Of a stretch of 64,000 nucleotides of DNA, positions 37,149 through 45,732 are shown piece by piece. Each line of letters begins with the position of its first letter. The first letter of the stretch is position 1. Under the pieces are notes generated by a model that saw only the letters and a list, made by a program, of their open reading frames with translations, searched no databases and was not told the origin of the DNA. The DNA is taken from assembly GCF_021012875.1 (NCBI RefSeq), contig NZ_JAJMZJ010000001.1, forward strand, positions 248,001 through 312,000. Reading direction: 5' to 3'. The position numbers were made by a program, and so were the translations under genes. Source of the DNA: Peptoniphilus sp. KCTC 25270 (GTDB lineage: Bacteria; Bacillota; Clostridia; Tissierellales; Peptoniphilaceae).

Positions 37149-37890
37149 ATTGGGAATTTTAATTTCGGATCGTTCGGGATTTTATATACTAAAAAAAATT
37201 CGTTCAAAATTTCCTACCATGGAAATAGACGGCATTTATGATCCTTTGGATTATTTTCAATTGCGAGACAAAAAGGGCTTAGAAGTATATTATAAAAAAA
37301 ATAAGGAACGCTTTGAAAAATTAAATGTCTCAGACTTTTTTTGGGCCAAAGAAGGAACGGACCTTGGATGGAATTGGGAATCTTATTTTCAAGAAACAAT
37401 CAGAGAAAACCCAGAGGCGGTGGCCTTTCACACAGGTTTTGAAAAAAGAGAAGGCTTAGAGGCACCTTTGCTCTATTACAATGCAATGGATGGGCTGATT
37501 CACAGGCCCTTTGTTGGACATATTGTAAAAGAATATTTAGAAAAATGGCCAGGGAATGAGAAAAAACTCATCTTAGGTGGAATGGGTTTTTCAGAGATAG
37601 AGCCTTTTTTGGCGCCATGGAGGGAAGAAAAAGGGATACAAATTATAGACCCTGTGGATTTTCTATTGAGGGATTTAGGAAATAAAAAAATTTCAAAAGG
37701 AGAGAATCCTTTGCGTTTGTTTTGGTTAGAACGAGATTTTTCCTTAGAAAAAGAAGCTTCTGAAATATTAGAAAAGAAAGTATTGTTTAAGATGTACCAT
37801 TCTCATCCTTGGATGCGAGGGGAGAAAAGAAAGAAAGAAACGCCTCTTCGGGATCGTTGGAAAGAAATACGAAGAAAAAATAGGCATTAA
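37141..37890 (+). CDS. MurI-like protein lacking both catalytic cysteines
   Basis: A 249-residue protein whose N-terminus (RLGILISDRSGFYILKKI) and two later segments resemble glutamate racemase. The first active-site motif ACNTA reads AFHTG (residues 95-99, Cys to Phe96). The second, GCTHYP, reads GGMGFS (146-151, Cys to Gly147). Both cysteines are essential in MurI, so racemase activity is not expected. The reading frame is intact and overlaps ispE by eight bases, so it may be a retained pseudoenzyme with a structural or regulatory role. The start at 37141 has GGAAGGAG upstream. Similarity is modest, so structural confirmation is needed. Confidence 0.55.
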   Translation: MNRLGILISDRSGFYILKKIRSKFPTMEIDGIYDPLDYFQLRDKKGLEVYYKKNKERFEKLNVSDFFWAKEGTDLGWNWESYFQETIRENPEAVAFHTGFEKREGLEAPLLYYNAMDGLIHRPFVGHIVKEYLEKWPGNEKKLILGGMGFSEIEPFLAPWREEKGIQIIDPVDFLLRDLGNKKISKGENPLRLFWLERDFSLEKEASEILEKKVLFKMYHSHPWMRGEKRKKETPLRDRWKEIRRKNRH

Positions 37891-37921
37891 AAAAGCTCTT
37901 TGGATATCCAAAGAGCTTTTT
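37891..37921. terminator. Bidirectional terminator between the MurI-like gene and SRP RNA
   Basis: A perfect palindrome, AAAAGCTCTTTGGAT and its complement, with A and T runs. Confidence 0.92.
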
Positions 37922-37927
37922 TATATG

Positions 37928-38195
37928 TAGCCATGCACCGGCTTTGCATATATCTCACATGCGTTACCCGAAGAGTTAACTCAAATCAGGCGAATCTACG
38001 GCACATGGAAGTACCTGCTTAGTGCTGCTTCCGTCAAGACCTGACACGATTCACAAGCTTCCATTGCGTAGGACCCAATTCTCAACGCCACTTTTCCGAG
38101 GCAGACCACACAAAATATATTCGGGGCCGGCGATCAATCTTGCTGTAGCGGATTGCAAGTACAGGGTGCCGCTAACTCCCCATCTAGCATGGCAA
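37928..38195 (-). ncRNA. ffs: Large signal recognition particle RNA
   Basis: On the minus strand, the 5' part matches the large Firmicutes SRP RNA (TGCTAGATGGGGAGTTAGCGG and TGTACTTGCAATCCGCTACAGC in order), and the core domain has GTCAGGTC...GGAAGCAGC. The ends pair (GCCATGC with GCATGGC at 38187-38193 and 37930-37936). At about 268 bases it is the long form with an Alu-like domain. It follows tRNA-Ser on the same transcript, close to a terminator. It forms the SRP with Ffh and targets membrane proteins. Confidence 0.95.
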
Positions 38196-38205
38196 ATTTT
38201 TCTAC

Positions 38206-38297
38206 TGGCGGAGAGAGGGGGATTCGAACCCCCGATACGCTATTAACGTATACCCGCTTTCCAGGCGAGCGCCTTAAACCAACTCAACCATCTCTCC
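38206..38297 (-). tRNA. tRNA-Ser (GGA)
   Basis: On the minus strand: acceptor GGAGAGA pairs with TCTCTCC, a long variable arm is present, the anticodon loop CTGGAAA gives anticodon GGA (Ser), the T-loop is GGTTCGAATCC, and CCA is encoded at the 3' end (38206-38208). It lies just upstream of the SRP RNA and shares its promoter. Confidence 0.96.
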
Positions 38298-38315
38298 AAT
38301 TGGCTACAGTATATT

Positions 38316-38344
38316 ATTATAAGGCAAAAAAATAAGAATGTCAA
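38316..38344 (-). promoter_or_regulatory. Promoter of tRNA-Ser and SRP RNA
   Basis: On the minus strand, TTGACA (38344-38339) and TATAAT (38321-38316) with a 17-base spacer. Both elements match the consensus fully. Confidence 0.88.
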
Positions 38345-38362
38345 TGAATTGTTAAGGATAAA

Positions 38363-39142
38363 TTATTCCCATAAAATGGTAGCTTGTCCACTAGATAGGG
38401 TGTAAATGTTTCCGTTGGATTCAACAAGCAAATGGCCCTTAGAGTCAATTTCTTTGGCAAAACCAATATAGGATTGATTGTGAATGGAAAATTGGACTTT
38501 TTTTCCTAGAATCACATTGTTCTTCCGATAAACAGAGAGGATTTCTTCGGAATCTAGGGAAAGGCAGTGGAAAATTTCTGGTAAAATCTTTCCCAATGCG
38601 ACATTTCGATCCACTTGTGGATGCAAAAAACCGAAAGTGGGATTTAATTCAGGGGGAATGGGCTCTTTCGGTTGAGAAAAGTTAATTCCCATTCCCATAA
38701 CAAACCCTTTTATTCCGGATTTGTCTTGAACCATTTCCGTTAAGATTCCGGCTACTTTTTTTGAGTCCACATATAAATCATTCACCCATTTGATTTGGAT
38801 GGGATCAGAAACGAATGTCTCTAGAGCTCTTTGAAGAGCAACGGCTCCACGAATGGTTAATAAATCTCCCAGACAATTCCTAAAGGCATAGGGTAAAAAA
38901 AGGGAAAAATAAAGTCCAGAGTTTTTAGGGGAAAAGAAGCTTCTGCCATGGGTTCCCTTCCCAGAAGATTGGTGATCACAAACCCAAAGAATGGGGAAGG
39001 TGGGCGATTCTTTTTCTACTAGAGACTTTAAGGCGGTATTTGTAGAATCAATGCTTTCCGTATAGAAAATTTCCATAGAAGAGAACTCAGAAGGCAAATG
39101 TTCTCGAATCTTTGAGATAGAAAGAAGAGCGAGAATATCCAT
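38363..39142 (-). CDS. birA: Biotin-protein ligase
   Basis: Attaches biotin to carboxylase carrier proteins. The 259-residue protein has the biotin-binding GKGTHGRSF segment near residue 68, WVNDLYVD near residue 119 and a KVAGILTE lysine motif. It lacks the N-terminal helix-turn-helix found in repressor-type BirA, so it is likely a monofunctional class I ligase. Its start codon overlaps the trmL stop by one base (TAATG). Confidence 0.92.
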   Translation of the reverse strand: MDILALLSISKIREHLPSEFSSMEIFYTESIDSTNTALKSLVEKESPTFPILWVCDHQSSGKGTHGRSFFSPKNSGLYFSLFLPYAFRNCLGDLLTIRGAVALQRALETFVSDPIQIKWVNDLYVDSKKVAGILTEMVQDKSGIKGFVMGMGINFSQPKEPIPPELNPTFGFLHPQVDRNVALGKILPEIFHCLSLDSEEILSVYRKNNVILGKKVQFSIHNQSYIGFAKEIDSKGHLLVESNGNIYTLSSGQATILWE

Positions 39143-39609
39143 TAGTCTAATCCTGGAAAATCCAATTGACGCAAAGCTTCAAATAGAATAATATTGGCAG
39201 AGTTCGCAAGATTTAGACTGCGACCAAAGTCTTTTAACATAGGAATGCGAATGGAGGTTTCTTCATTTGCGTGAATCAATTCTTCAGGAAGTCCCTTGGT
39301 TTCTTTCCCAAAGACAATGAAGTCGCCATCTTTGTATTGGCAGTCGGTGTATTTTCTCTTGGTTTTTGTGGTGGCAAAATAAAAGGTAGCCTCAGGATTT
39401 TTCTCTTGTACTTCTTCAAAGGAGTCGTAATAGGTAATATCAACCAAATGCCAATAATCCAAGCCGCCTCGCTTTAGGTATTTATCATCGGTAGAAAAAC
39501 CGAGAGGACGGACCAAATGGAGCTTGGTATGGGTCAAACCACAGGTACGAGCAATAGCTCCTGTATTAAATGGGATTTCAGGTTCTACAAAACAAATATT
39601 CAAACTCAT
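39142..39609 (-). CDS. trmL: tRNA (cytidine/uridine-34-2'-O)-methyltransferase
   Basis: A 155-residue SPOUT methyltransferase that modifies the wobble base of tRNA-Leu. It has the N-terminal EPEIPFNTGAIARTC segment, FGKETKGLPEE near residue 101, and a C-terminal RSLNLANSANI knot region. The start is the ATG at 39609, five bases after GGAGG; a longer in-frame TTG start at 39621 would overlap this site. It sits between the helicase gene and birA. Confidence 0.95.
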   Translation of the reverse strand: MSLNICFVEPEIPFNTGAIARTCGLTHTKLHLVRPLGFSTDDKYLKRGGLDYWHLVDITYYDSFEEVQEKNPEATFYFATTKTKRKYTDCQYKDGDFIVFGKETKGLPEELIHANEETSIRIPMLKDFGRSLNLANSANIILFEALRQLDFPGLD

Positions 39610-39611
39610 AA

Positions 39612-41918
39612 TTACCTCCAAAAATTGTCTATATTTTCTTTCATTTCTTCTATATTTCCAATGGGCTCTATCTTCCAGTGATGGGGCAAAAGAGAAAAAA
39701 TATCTCTTCGGGCAAAGCGTTGGTCGATTAAAAGGAGTTGTCCTTTATCTTTTTCGGAACGGATAACGCGGCCGCCACTTTGAGCCACCTTTATTATACC
39801 AGGGATTGTATAGGCGATGTCATAGCCAGGCAATCCTTTTTCGTTGAAATTTTCTTTGATTAAATCTCTTTCTACACTTAACCCTGGCAAACCGATGGTA
39901 AGGACGACAACACCGATTAAGGAATCTCCCACTAAGTCGATTCCCTCAGAAAACATTCCTCCTAAAACGGCATAGCCGTGGACCGGTTCCTCCCCATAAA
40001 AAGCAGAGAGAAATTCCTTTTGCTCTTTTTCATCCATATGGGGTGTCTGTTTTTTTCCATAGGAATCCCAAGATTGGTTTTCTTCAAAGACGGAATCCAA
40101 ATAGGCATAAGAAGGAAAGAAAAATAAATAGTTTCCTTTTTTTGCCTCAGTAAACTCTTTCATAAATTGGCTAACGTCCTTTAGAGAAGATTCTCGATAC
40201 TGGTAGGTAGTAGGTATGGATGGGGGATGAAGAATTTTGAAATTTTCCTTAGGGAAAGGGGATTCCAATTCCAAAACGGGTGCCTTTTCTTTACCTCCCA
40301 ACATATATTTATGGTAAGAGAAAGGTTGAAGAGTCGCAGAGAAAAACACAATTCCTCCAAAACGTTCATTGATTTGTTCCAGGGGAAATCTTGGATCTAG
40401 ACACAGTAGGGAAAGGCGTTCCAATTCTTTTTCAGAATAGAGAACAAAGGAATCTTCTTGATAGTACAAAAGCAGCGTTTCCCAACGCAAAATAGAAAAA
40501 TATAGATTCAGCAAAGCGTCGGAAGGTTCTTCTTCAATATTGGAAAGAAAATCATTCATGGCAAATCGAGATTCTTCCAAAGCCTGTTCCAAAGGAAAGG
40601 GAAATTTTTTGTAGAGAGAAGAAAATCCGTAAATAAGGGAATCGACGGTTTCAAAAAGATGGGTAAGAGTTTGGTTCAACCGTTTTGAAAGGGAAGAAGA
40701 AGCCAAAGCTTCTAAGATGCTTTCTTTGGATAAGGATTCAGAAAACATAGAACGGCTACGATCCACTAAATTATGAGCTTCATCCATTAGTAATGTAGTT
40801 CCTTTCATACGCTTTTCATTTTCCATAAGGCGATTTAGAGAAGTTTGGGGATGATAAATATAATTGTAATCCCCAATGATCAAATCGCAATAATCGCTTA
40901 GATCCAATTGCAATTCAAAAGGACAGACCTTATGTTTTTCTGCAAACAAAGAAAGGGTTTCAAAATCAAAAATATCTTCTGATTCATACAATTCGATTAA
41001 GGCGTCAAAAACCCGATCAAAATGTCCTTTGGCATAGGGACAATCCTTTGGATTGCACCGAACTTCTCCATTGGCACAAATTTTTTCCTTGCTCGTTAAA
41101 ACAACAGATTTTATTCGAAGCCCCTTTTCTTTTAATTGAGAATGCACATTTTTGGCCAAAGATTTTTGGGTAGAACGGGCCGTTCCATAAAAAATCAACT
41201 GAGTTAAATCCGATTCCATAGATTTTATAGCGGGAAACAGTGTGGCCATGGTTTTTCCAATGCCAGTAGGAGCTTGAACAAATAATGTTTCTTTTTGTTG
41301 AATCATATTATAGGTTGAAACCGCCAAATCCCTCTGACCTTTTCGAAAAGAAGGAAAAGGGAAAGACAAATTTTGTAGAGAAATTTGTTTCTTCTCTCGG
41401 AAATCATAGAGAAGTTTTTGGAAATTCCAGTATTTTTCCATAACAAAATCGACGAAATTCTCCAGCTCTTCCAAAGTATAGGTTTCTTTTAGCGAAAGAG
41501 TCTCCTCTGTTTCTAAATGAATGTATGTAAGTTGCAGGTCGATTTCTTTTTGCTTTTCGATATGGCAGAGCATCCATCCATAAAATTTTACTTGGGCCCA
41601 ATGAAGTGGATTGGACTTCTCTTCCAAATCCTCCAAATGGTGTTGGGTAGATTTAATTTCATCAATAAGATAGCGATCTTCGTTATAGGAGATTCCATCG
41701 GCTCTTCCTTCAATGGTAAGCTCTCTCTCGTCTTTTTTATAATCCCAACGCAAAAAAACCTCTTTGGAAAAAGAGGAAGGATAGGATTTTTGGATTTTCT
41801 GATGGAGTCGAATTCCCTCTAAAGCTCTACGATTGGAGAGGAAACTCGCGTTAATATCTCCCGAACGAAGAACAAATTCAACAAGGTTTCGAACGGAAAT
41901 TTTGTGTTTATGATCCAT
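39612..41918 (-). CDS. Rad3/DinG-type helicase with N-terminal PD-(D/E)xK nuclease
   Basis: A 768-residue fusion. Residues 1-165 have a RecB/Cas4-like nuclease motif: GRADG near 73, DEIKS near 87 and Q-x3-Y (QVKFY) near 108. The helicase has APTGIGKT near 215, four cysteines between about 280 and 330 (CxxC-like spread in CANGEVRCNPKDCPY and KVCPFEL) for an FeS cluster, DEAHN near 375, and a late SGGRVIRS motif. It likely unwinds and trims nucleic acid in repair. The helicase stop lies three bases upstream of the trmL start codon. Confidence 0.88.
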   Translation of the reverse strand: MDHKHKISVRNLVEFVLRSGDINASFLSNRRALEGIRLHQKIQKSYPSSFSKEVFLRWDYKKDERELTIEGRADGISYNEDRYLIDEIKSTQHHLEDLEEKSNPLHWAQVKFYGWMLCHIEKQKEIDLQLTYIHLETEETLSLKETYTLEELENFVDFVMEKYWNFQKLLYDFREKKQISLQNLSFPFPSFRKGQRDLAVSTYNMIQQKETLFVQAPTGIGKTMATLFPAIKSMESDLTQLIFYGTARSTQKSLAKNVHSQLKEKGLRIKSVVLTSKEKICANGEVRCNPKDCPYAKGHFDRVFDALIELYESEDIFDFETLSLFAEKHKVCPFELQLDLSDYCDLIIGDYNYIYHPQTSLNRLMENEKRMKGTTLLMDEAHNLVDRSRSMFSESLSKESILEALASSSLSKRLNQTLTHLFETVDSLIYGFSSLYKKFPFPLEQALEESRFAMNDFLSNIEEEPSDALLNLYFSILRWETLLLYYQEDSFVLYSEKELERLSLLCLDPRFPLEQINERFGGIVFFSATLQPFSYHKYMLGGKEKAPVLELESPFPKENFKILHPPSIPTTYQYRESSLKDVSQFMKEFTEAKKGNYLFFFPSYAYLDSVFEENQSWDSYGKKQTPHMDEKEQKEFLSAFYGEEPVHGYAVLGGMFSEGIDLVGDSLIGVVVLTIGLPGLSVERDLIKENFNEKGLPGYDIAYTIPGIIKVAQSGGRVIRSEKDKGQLLLIDQRFARRDIFSLLPHHWKIEPIGNIEEMKENIDNFWR

Positions 41919-41991
41919 AAATTCACCTATTTCTTTACGTGATTATAAAATTTATTGTATCACTACAAGGAAGAAAAACCTATTTTTTCAT

Positions 41992-42014
41992 AAAAAAAGG
42001 AGCCCGAAGGCTCC
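41992..42014 (-). terminator. Terminator of superoxide reductase gene
   Basis: GGAGCC and GGCTCC with a four-base loop and, on the minus strand, a T run. Confidence 0.85.
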
Positions 42015-42026
42015 GAGTTCTTAAAT

Positions 42027-42380
42027 TTATACTTCTACTGCATTTTCCCACAAACCGTGGATGTTGCAATAAGACAATGCAAATACTTTTCCGCCTTTTT
42101 CTGATTTAACGGTAGCAAAAACTTCAGGTTTAGAGAAAAGTTCGCCTTCACCGTGTGCTGAGAATACTTGAGAAGCAACTTCCACAGGAGCACTGAAATC
42201 TTCTGGTTGGAAGAACACTTTAATCCATCCAATATGATGTTCTAATGTATTAGGATGTTCAATTTCTTCTCCAACGATAGCGCGAATGTTAAATGCACCA
42301 TCAACTTTTTCTACATGAAGTACTGGTACGTGTTTTTCGTTTTTCCAGTCACCACTTTTTACTGTTTCTGTTAATTTCAT
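42027..42380 (-). CDS. Superoxide reductase (neelaredoxin type)
   Basis: A 117-residue single-domain superoxide reductase. Active iron ligands are suggested by EKHVPVL (near residue 15), the two histidines in HPNTLEHHIGW (near 42-50), and SYCNIHGLWEN with its Cys and His near the end. No N-terminal desulforedoxin iron site is present. It reduces superoxide to peroxide without making O2, a usual anaerobe defence. GGAGGG lies upstream of the ATG. A terminator follows. Confidence 0.93.
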   Translation of the reverse strand: MKLTETVKSGDWKNEKHVPVLHVEKVDGAFNIRAIVGEEIEHPNTLEHHIGWIKVFFQPEDFSAPVEVASQVFSAHGEGELFSKPEVFATVKSEKGGKVFALSYCNIHGLWENAVEV

Positions 42381-42559
42381 GATCTAAATCCCTCCAAATA
42401 TAATAATGATTAAAAGTCACTTTGGCTTTCAATTAAACTATACCCAAAACTTTTTAATTCTATCGTCAATCATTCAAAAAGAAATAAATCCCACCAAAGT
42501 TCTAAGGATTTATTTCTTTTTTTTTCTCCTTTTAGTATAATTAAGATTAAGGAGGGAAT

Positions 42560-43705
42560 ATGATACGTTTAGAAGCCATCACAAATTTTGGAATGGAAGC
42601 GGTATTGAAACGAGAAGCCATTCAACTAGGAATGCAGAATGTTACCGTTCAAGATGGGCTGGTAACCATGTCTGGAGAGTATCCTGATATTGCTCGCTTA
42701 AATCTCTGGTTGCGAACGGCTGAAAGAGTGCATCTCATTCTCTCTACTTTTGAAGCAAAGAGTTTTGAGGAATTGTTTCAAGGAGTTTCGAAAATTCCAT
42801 GGGACGAAATTATGCCGGCAACAGCAAACTTTATAACTGAAGCTAAAAGCCAAAAATCAAAACTTTTTAGTTTATCAGATATTCAGAGAATTTCGGAGAA
42901 AGCCATTGTAAATAAAATGTCCAAAGCTTATGGACAAACATGGTTTGAAAAAAATGGGGCCAGATTTCGAATCGGAATTCGAATTAAAAATGACATAGCA
43001 ACGATTTATCTAGATACTTCTGGAGCGGGGCTTCATGATCGAGGATACCGTCAAAGATCTGTAAAGGCGCCTCTTACAGAGACGATAGCATCAGGTCTTG
43101 TGCAGTTAAGTTATTGGAACAGCGATCGTGTTTTAGCCGATCCTTTTTGTGGGTCGGGAACCATTGCCATTGAAGCGGCTATGATTGGGCGAAATATCGC
43201 TCCCGGTTTGAATCGAAAATTTGATTTTGAATATTGGCCCATGGAAAAAGAAATTGGAACGAAAGAAATTCGCCAAGAAGCCTATGGATTAATACTTTGG
43301 GACAAAGAATTGGAAATTATTGCCTCAGACATTGATCCAAAAGCCATTGAAAGTGCAAGACACAATATAGAACATCTTGGTTTAGAAGATGACATTCGTT
43401 TGTTTGTGAAAGATGTTGCCCAAATTGATTATGCCGATGAATATGGGGTATTGATTACGAACCCGCCTTATGGGATTCGTATTGAAGAGGAAAGCCAAGT
43501 GAAGCTCTTAAATCAGCAACTGGGCAAGCTGGCTCGAGATTTGCCTACGTGGTCTTACTATATCATTACTTCTCAAGAAAATTTTGAGAAAGAATTTGGT
43601 AAAAAGGCCAATCGCAAACGGAAACTCTATAATGGACGAATAAAAGTTGATTATTATCAATATTATGGTCCAAAACCACGATATACAAACAATAAGAAAA
43701 AATAG
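42560..43705 (+). CDS. RlmL-like rRNA (guanine-N2) methyltransferase with THUMP domain
   Basis: A 381-residue class I methyltransferase of the YpsC/RlmL-N group. The N-terminal part is a THUMP-type RNA-binding domain (residues about 45-155). The SAM domain has ADPFCGSGTIAIEAAM near residue 194 and the N-PPYG motif as TNPPYG near 303. It likely methylates a guanine of 23S rRNA. AAGGAGGG precedes the ATG. The adenosyltransferase gene starts ten bases after its stop. Confidence 0.9.
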   Translation: MIRLEAITNFGMEAVLKREAIQLGMQNVTVQDGLVTMSGEYPDIARLNLWLRTAERVHLILSTFEAKSFEELFQGVSKIPWDEIMPATANFITEAKSQKSKLFSLSDIQRISEKAIVNKMSKAYGQTWFEKNGARFRIGIRIKNDIATIYLDTSGAGLHDRGYRQRSVKAPLTETIASGLVQLSYWNSDRVLADPFCGSGTIAIEAAMIGRNIAPGLNRKFDFEYWPMEKEIGTKEIRQEAYGLILWDKELEIIASDIDPKAIESARHNIEHLGLEDDIRLFVKDVAQIDYADEYGVLITNPPYGIRIEEESQVKLLNQQLGKLARDLPTWSYYIITSQENFEKEFGKKANRKRKLYNGRIKVDYYQYYGPKPRYTNNKKK

Positions 43706-43714
43706 GAGGGGAAT

Positions 43715-44269
43715 ATGGAAATTTATACAAAAACAGGTGACAAAGGAACCACTTCCTTGTACGACGGAGTACGTGTAGGAAAAGACGACGCTCGTGTAGA
43801 AAGCTACGGTACTGTAGATGAGTTGGGAGCGGCCTTAGGCGTAGCTGTCAACTATATGGACGATGAAGTGATGATTGGAGAAATTCGCGGAATTCAAAAC
43901 AAGTTATTTGTAGTTAACGAGAATTTAGCAACTGAAGACCAATCTTTTGTACGCCATCACATCATTGAAGAAGACATTGTTGTTTTAGAAAAAATGGTAG
44001 ATAAATATATGGCCATTGCAGGAGAATTTGATGGATTTGTAATCAATGGAACCAGCAAAGCTGCCGCTCACTTGCATTTGGCAAGAACCATTTGCCGTAG
44101 AGCCGAAAGACGAATTGTAGCCTTTGATCGCATTGTAGAAGTGGATCCATTGGTGAAAAAATTCGTAAACCGTCTAGCTGACACAATTTATGCTTTTGCA
44201 AGAGCTTGTGAAGCAGAAAAAATTTCAGTAAATTTTGAAAGAGAGTTATTTATTAGAGAAGATAAATAA
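43715..44269 (+). CDS. Cob(I)alamin adenosyltransferase (PduO type)
   Basis: Makes adenosylcobalamin from cob(I)alamin and ATP. The 184-residue helical protein has the N-terminal TKTGDKGTTSLYDG ATP loop, a VESYGTVDELGAALG segment and CRRAERRIVA near residue 129. B12 coenzyme is needed for several amino-acid fermentation mutases. GGAGGG precedes the ATG. No other cobalamin gene lies in the window. Confidence 0.93.
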   Translation: MEIYTKTGDKGTTSLYDGVRVGKDDARVESYGTVDELGAALGVAVNYMDDEVMIGEIRGIQNKLFVVNENLATEDQSFVRHHIIEEDIVVLEKMVDKYMAIAGEFDGFVINGTSKAAAHLHLARTICRRAERRIVAFDRIVEVDPLVKKFVNRLADTIYAFARACEAEKISVNFERELFIREDK

Positions 44270-44282
44270 GCGGAGGAAGAAA

Positions 44283-45407
44283 GTGCAACGTTTGGGATTA
44301 CTTGTCAATCATGAAAAGCTCAATACTCAAATTTTAGACGGTATTGCGGATATGATTCGCATTGTTAATAAAGACAATGAAGTAGTCTATTTTAACGATG
44401 CTATGGAAAAATTTTTCTCAGGAAATACCAATTTGATTGTATGTGAAATGGACCAAGAAGAGGGACAAGACAGTTTCTGTGATATGCGTATCACAGAAAG
44501 ATGTCTTTCCACTGGAGAAGTAATCCAGAGAGAAGAATCGGTTGGAGAGGATTATTATTCCGTAAAAACCAACCCTATTTTTGGGGACAATGGGAGTATT
44601 ATAGGTGCCATTGAAGTTTTTCGAAACAAAAGCACCGAAAAAAAATTACAAATTGAGCTAATTGAAAGAAACAAATCTTTAATGGAAGAAATGCAAGCGG
44701 CTCGAAATATTCAGCAAGCTCTGCTTCCAACAGAAAATTCCATTAAAGGAATTGATCTAAACTACTTATATCGACCAGCTAGCGCATTAAGTGGGGATGT
44801 ATTTGATGTATATGAAATTGACGAAGATCATATAGCATTATACATAGCAGATGTAGTAGGTCATGGATTTTCCTCTTCCATGACGACCATGTTTATTTTT
44901 CAAACTCTACGAAATATGCAGAAAAAAATCTTAAAAAATCCTGCTTTAACAATGGAAGAACTTAACAAAAGATTTTTGCAACTAGGATTAAGCGTAGAAA
45001 TTTATTTTACATTATTTTATGGAGTATTCAATCGAAAAACCAAGGAATTTACCTATACAAACGCAGGGCACAATTGCCCACCAATGGTAAAACAAGGAGA
45101 AGACATCACTCTTTTGGAAGCCTCAGGCTATCCAATCAATCGCTTATTCTCAGAACATAAATACGAGGCCGAAACGATACAACTAAAAGACAAATCGCAG
45201 ATTTTGCTATACACTGACGGAATTGTAGAATACAAAAATATAGACCGAATCGAATTTGGGATTCAAAGGCTAAAAGAAATTTTTGAAACCTATACACAAC
45301 ATTTTTTTGAAGAGCTAGATTCTTCTTTACGGTCTTTTGTTTACGGAGAACCCATCGATGACATAACTTGTGCACTGATCCAATTGAACTGCGCAAAGCA
45401 AGTATAA
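44283..45407 (+). CDS. PAS-domain PP2C phosphatase (RsbU/SpoIIE type)
   Basis: A 374-residue protein. Residues about 15-125 form a PAS sensor; a short coiled coil follows, then a PP2C-type SpoIIE domain with ARNIQQALLP, the SGDVFDVYE metal loop, ADVVGHG and DGIVEY motifs. Such phosphatases activate partner-switch regulators by dephosphorylating an anti-anti-sigma factor. No cognate kinase or antagonist lies here. It starts with GTG at 44283, six bases after GGAGG. No terminator separates it from the adenosyltransferase gene, so they may be co-transcribed. Confidence 0.88.
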   Translation: MQRLGLLVNHEKLNTQILDGIADMIRIVNKDNEVVYFNDAMEKFFSGNTNLIVCEMDQEEGQDSFCDMRITERCLSTGEVIQREESVGEDYYSVKTNPIFGDNGSIIGAIEVFRNKSTEKKLQIELIERNKSLMEEMQAARNIQQALLPTENSIKGIDLNYLYRPASALSGDVFDVYEIDEDHIALYIADVVGHGFSSSMTTMFIFQTLRNMQKKILKNPALTMEELNKRFLQLGLSVEIYFTLFYGVFNRKTKEFTYTNAGHNCPPMVKQGEDITLLEASGYPINRLFSEHKYEAETIQLKDKSQILLYTDGIVEYKNIDRIEFGIQRLKEIFETYTQHFFEELDSSLRSFVYGEPIDDITCALIQLNCAKQV

Positions 45408-45732
45408 AAAAATGTTTTCCCTTTAGAAAAAATAGAAATTTTGAAATACATCTAGGAAACTAGGTGTATTTTTTATAGGTAAAATCCTAAAAATAGACGG
45501 AAAAAACAGGGAAAAAGAGCAATATAAAATATACATTATTCAATAATCGAAAATTTAACAAAAAAGTGAAAAAATAAACAATTTACCCTTTACTTTATTT
45601 TTGAAAGCATTATAATAAAAGTTAGGAGAGCCATCGAAAGGATGTATTGCCTATTTTTAGGGGAAAGGATCCTTTCACAAGACAGTTTATTATTAATGCA
45701 AATCTTTATTTGAAGAATAAGGGGGATTTGAA
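45408..45732. other. Intergenic region before the acyl-CoA dehydrogenase gene
   Basis: Contains the terminator of the RsbU-like gene (45444-45477), an AT-rich spacer, a possible promoter (TTTACT at 45589-45594, 16 bases, TATAAT at 45611-45616) and a leader of about 110 bases. The leader holds the 14-bp palindrome GAAAGGATCCTTTC at 45663-45676, a possible operator. No coding frame was recognised. Confidence 0.55.
45444..45477 (+). terminator. Terminator after the phosphatase gene
   Basis: AATACATCTAG and CTAGGTGTATT with a GAAA loop and a T run. Confidence 0.85.

Noticed and set aside
38022-38335. Two short plus-strand reading frames across 38022-38335, with segments such as GGFEPPIRY and GERGIRTPDT
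   Set aside because: They are antisense to the SRP RNA and tRNA-Ser and are a known annotation artefact of tRNA-Ser genes.
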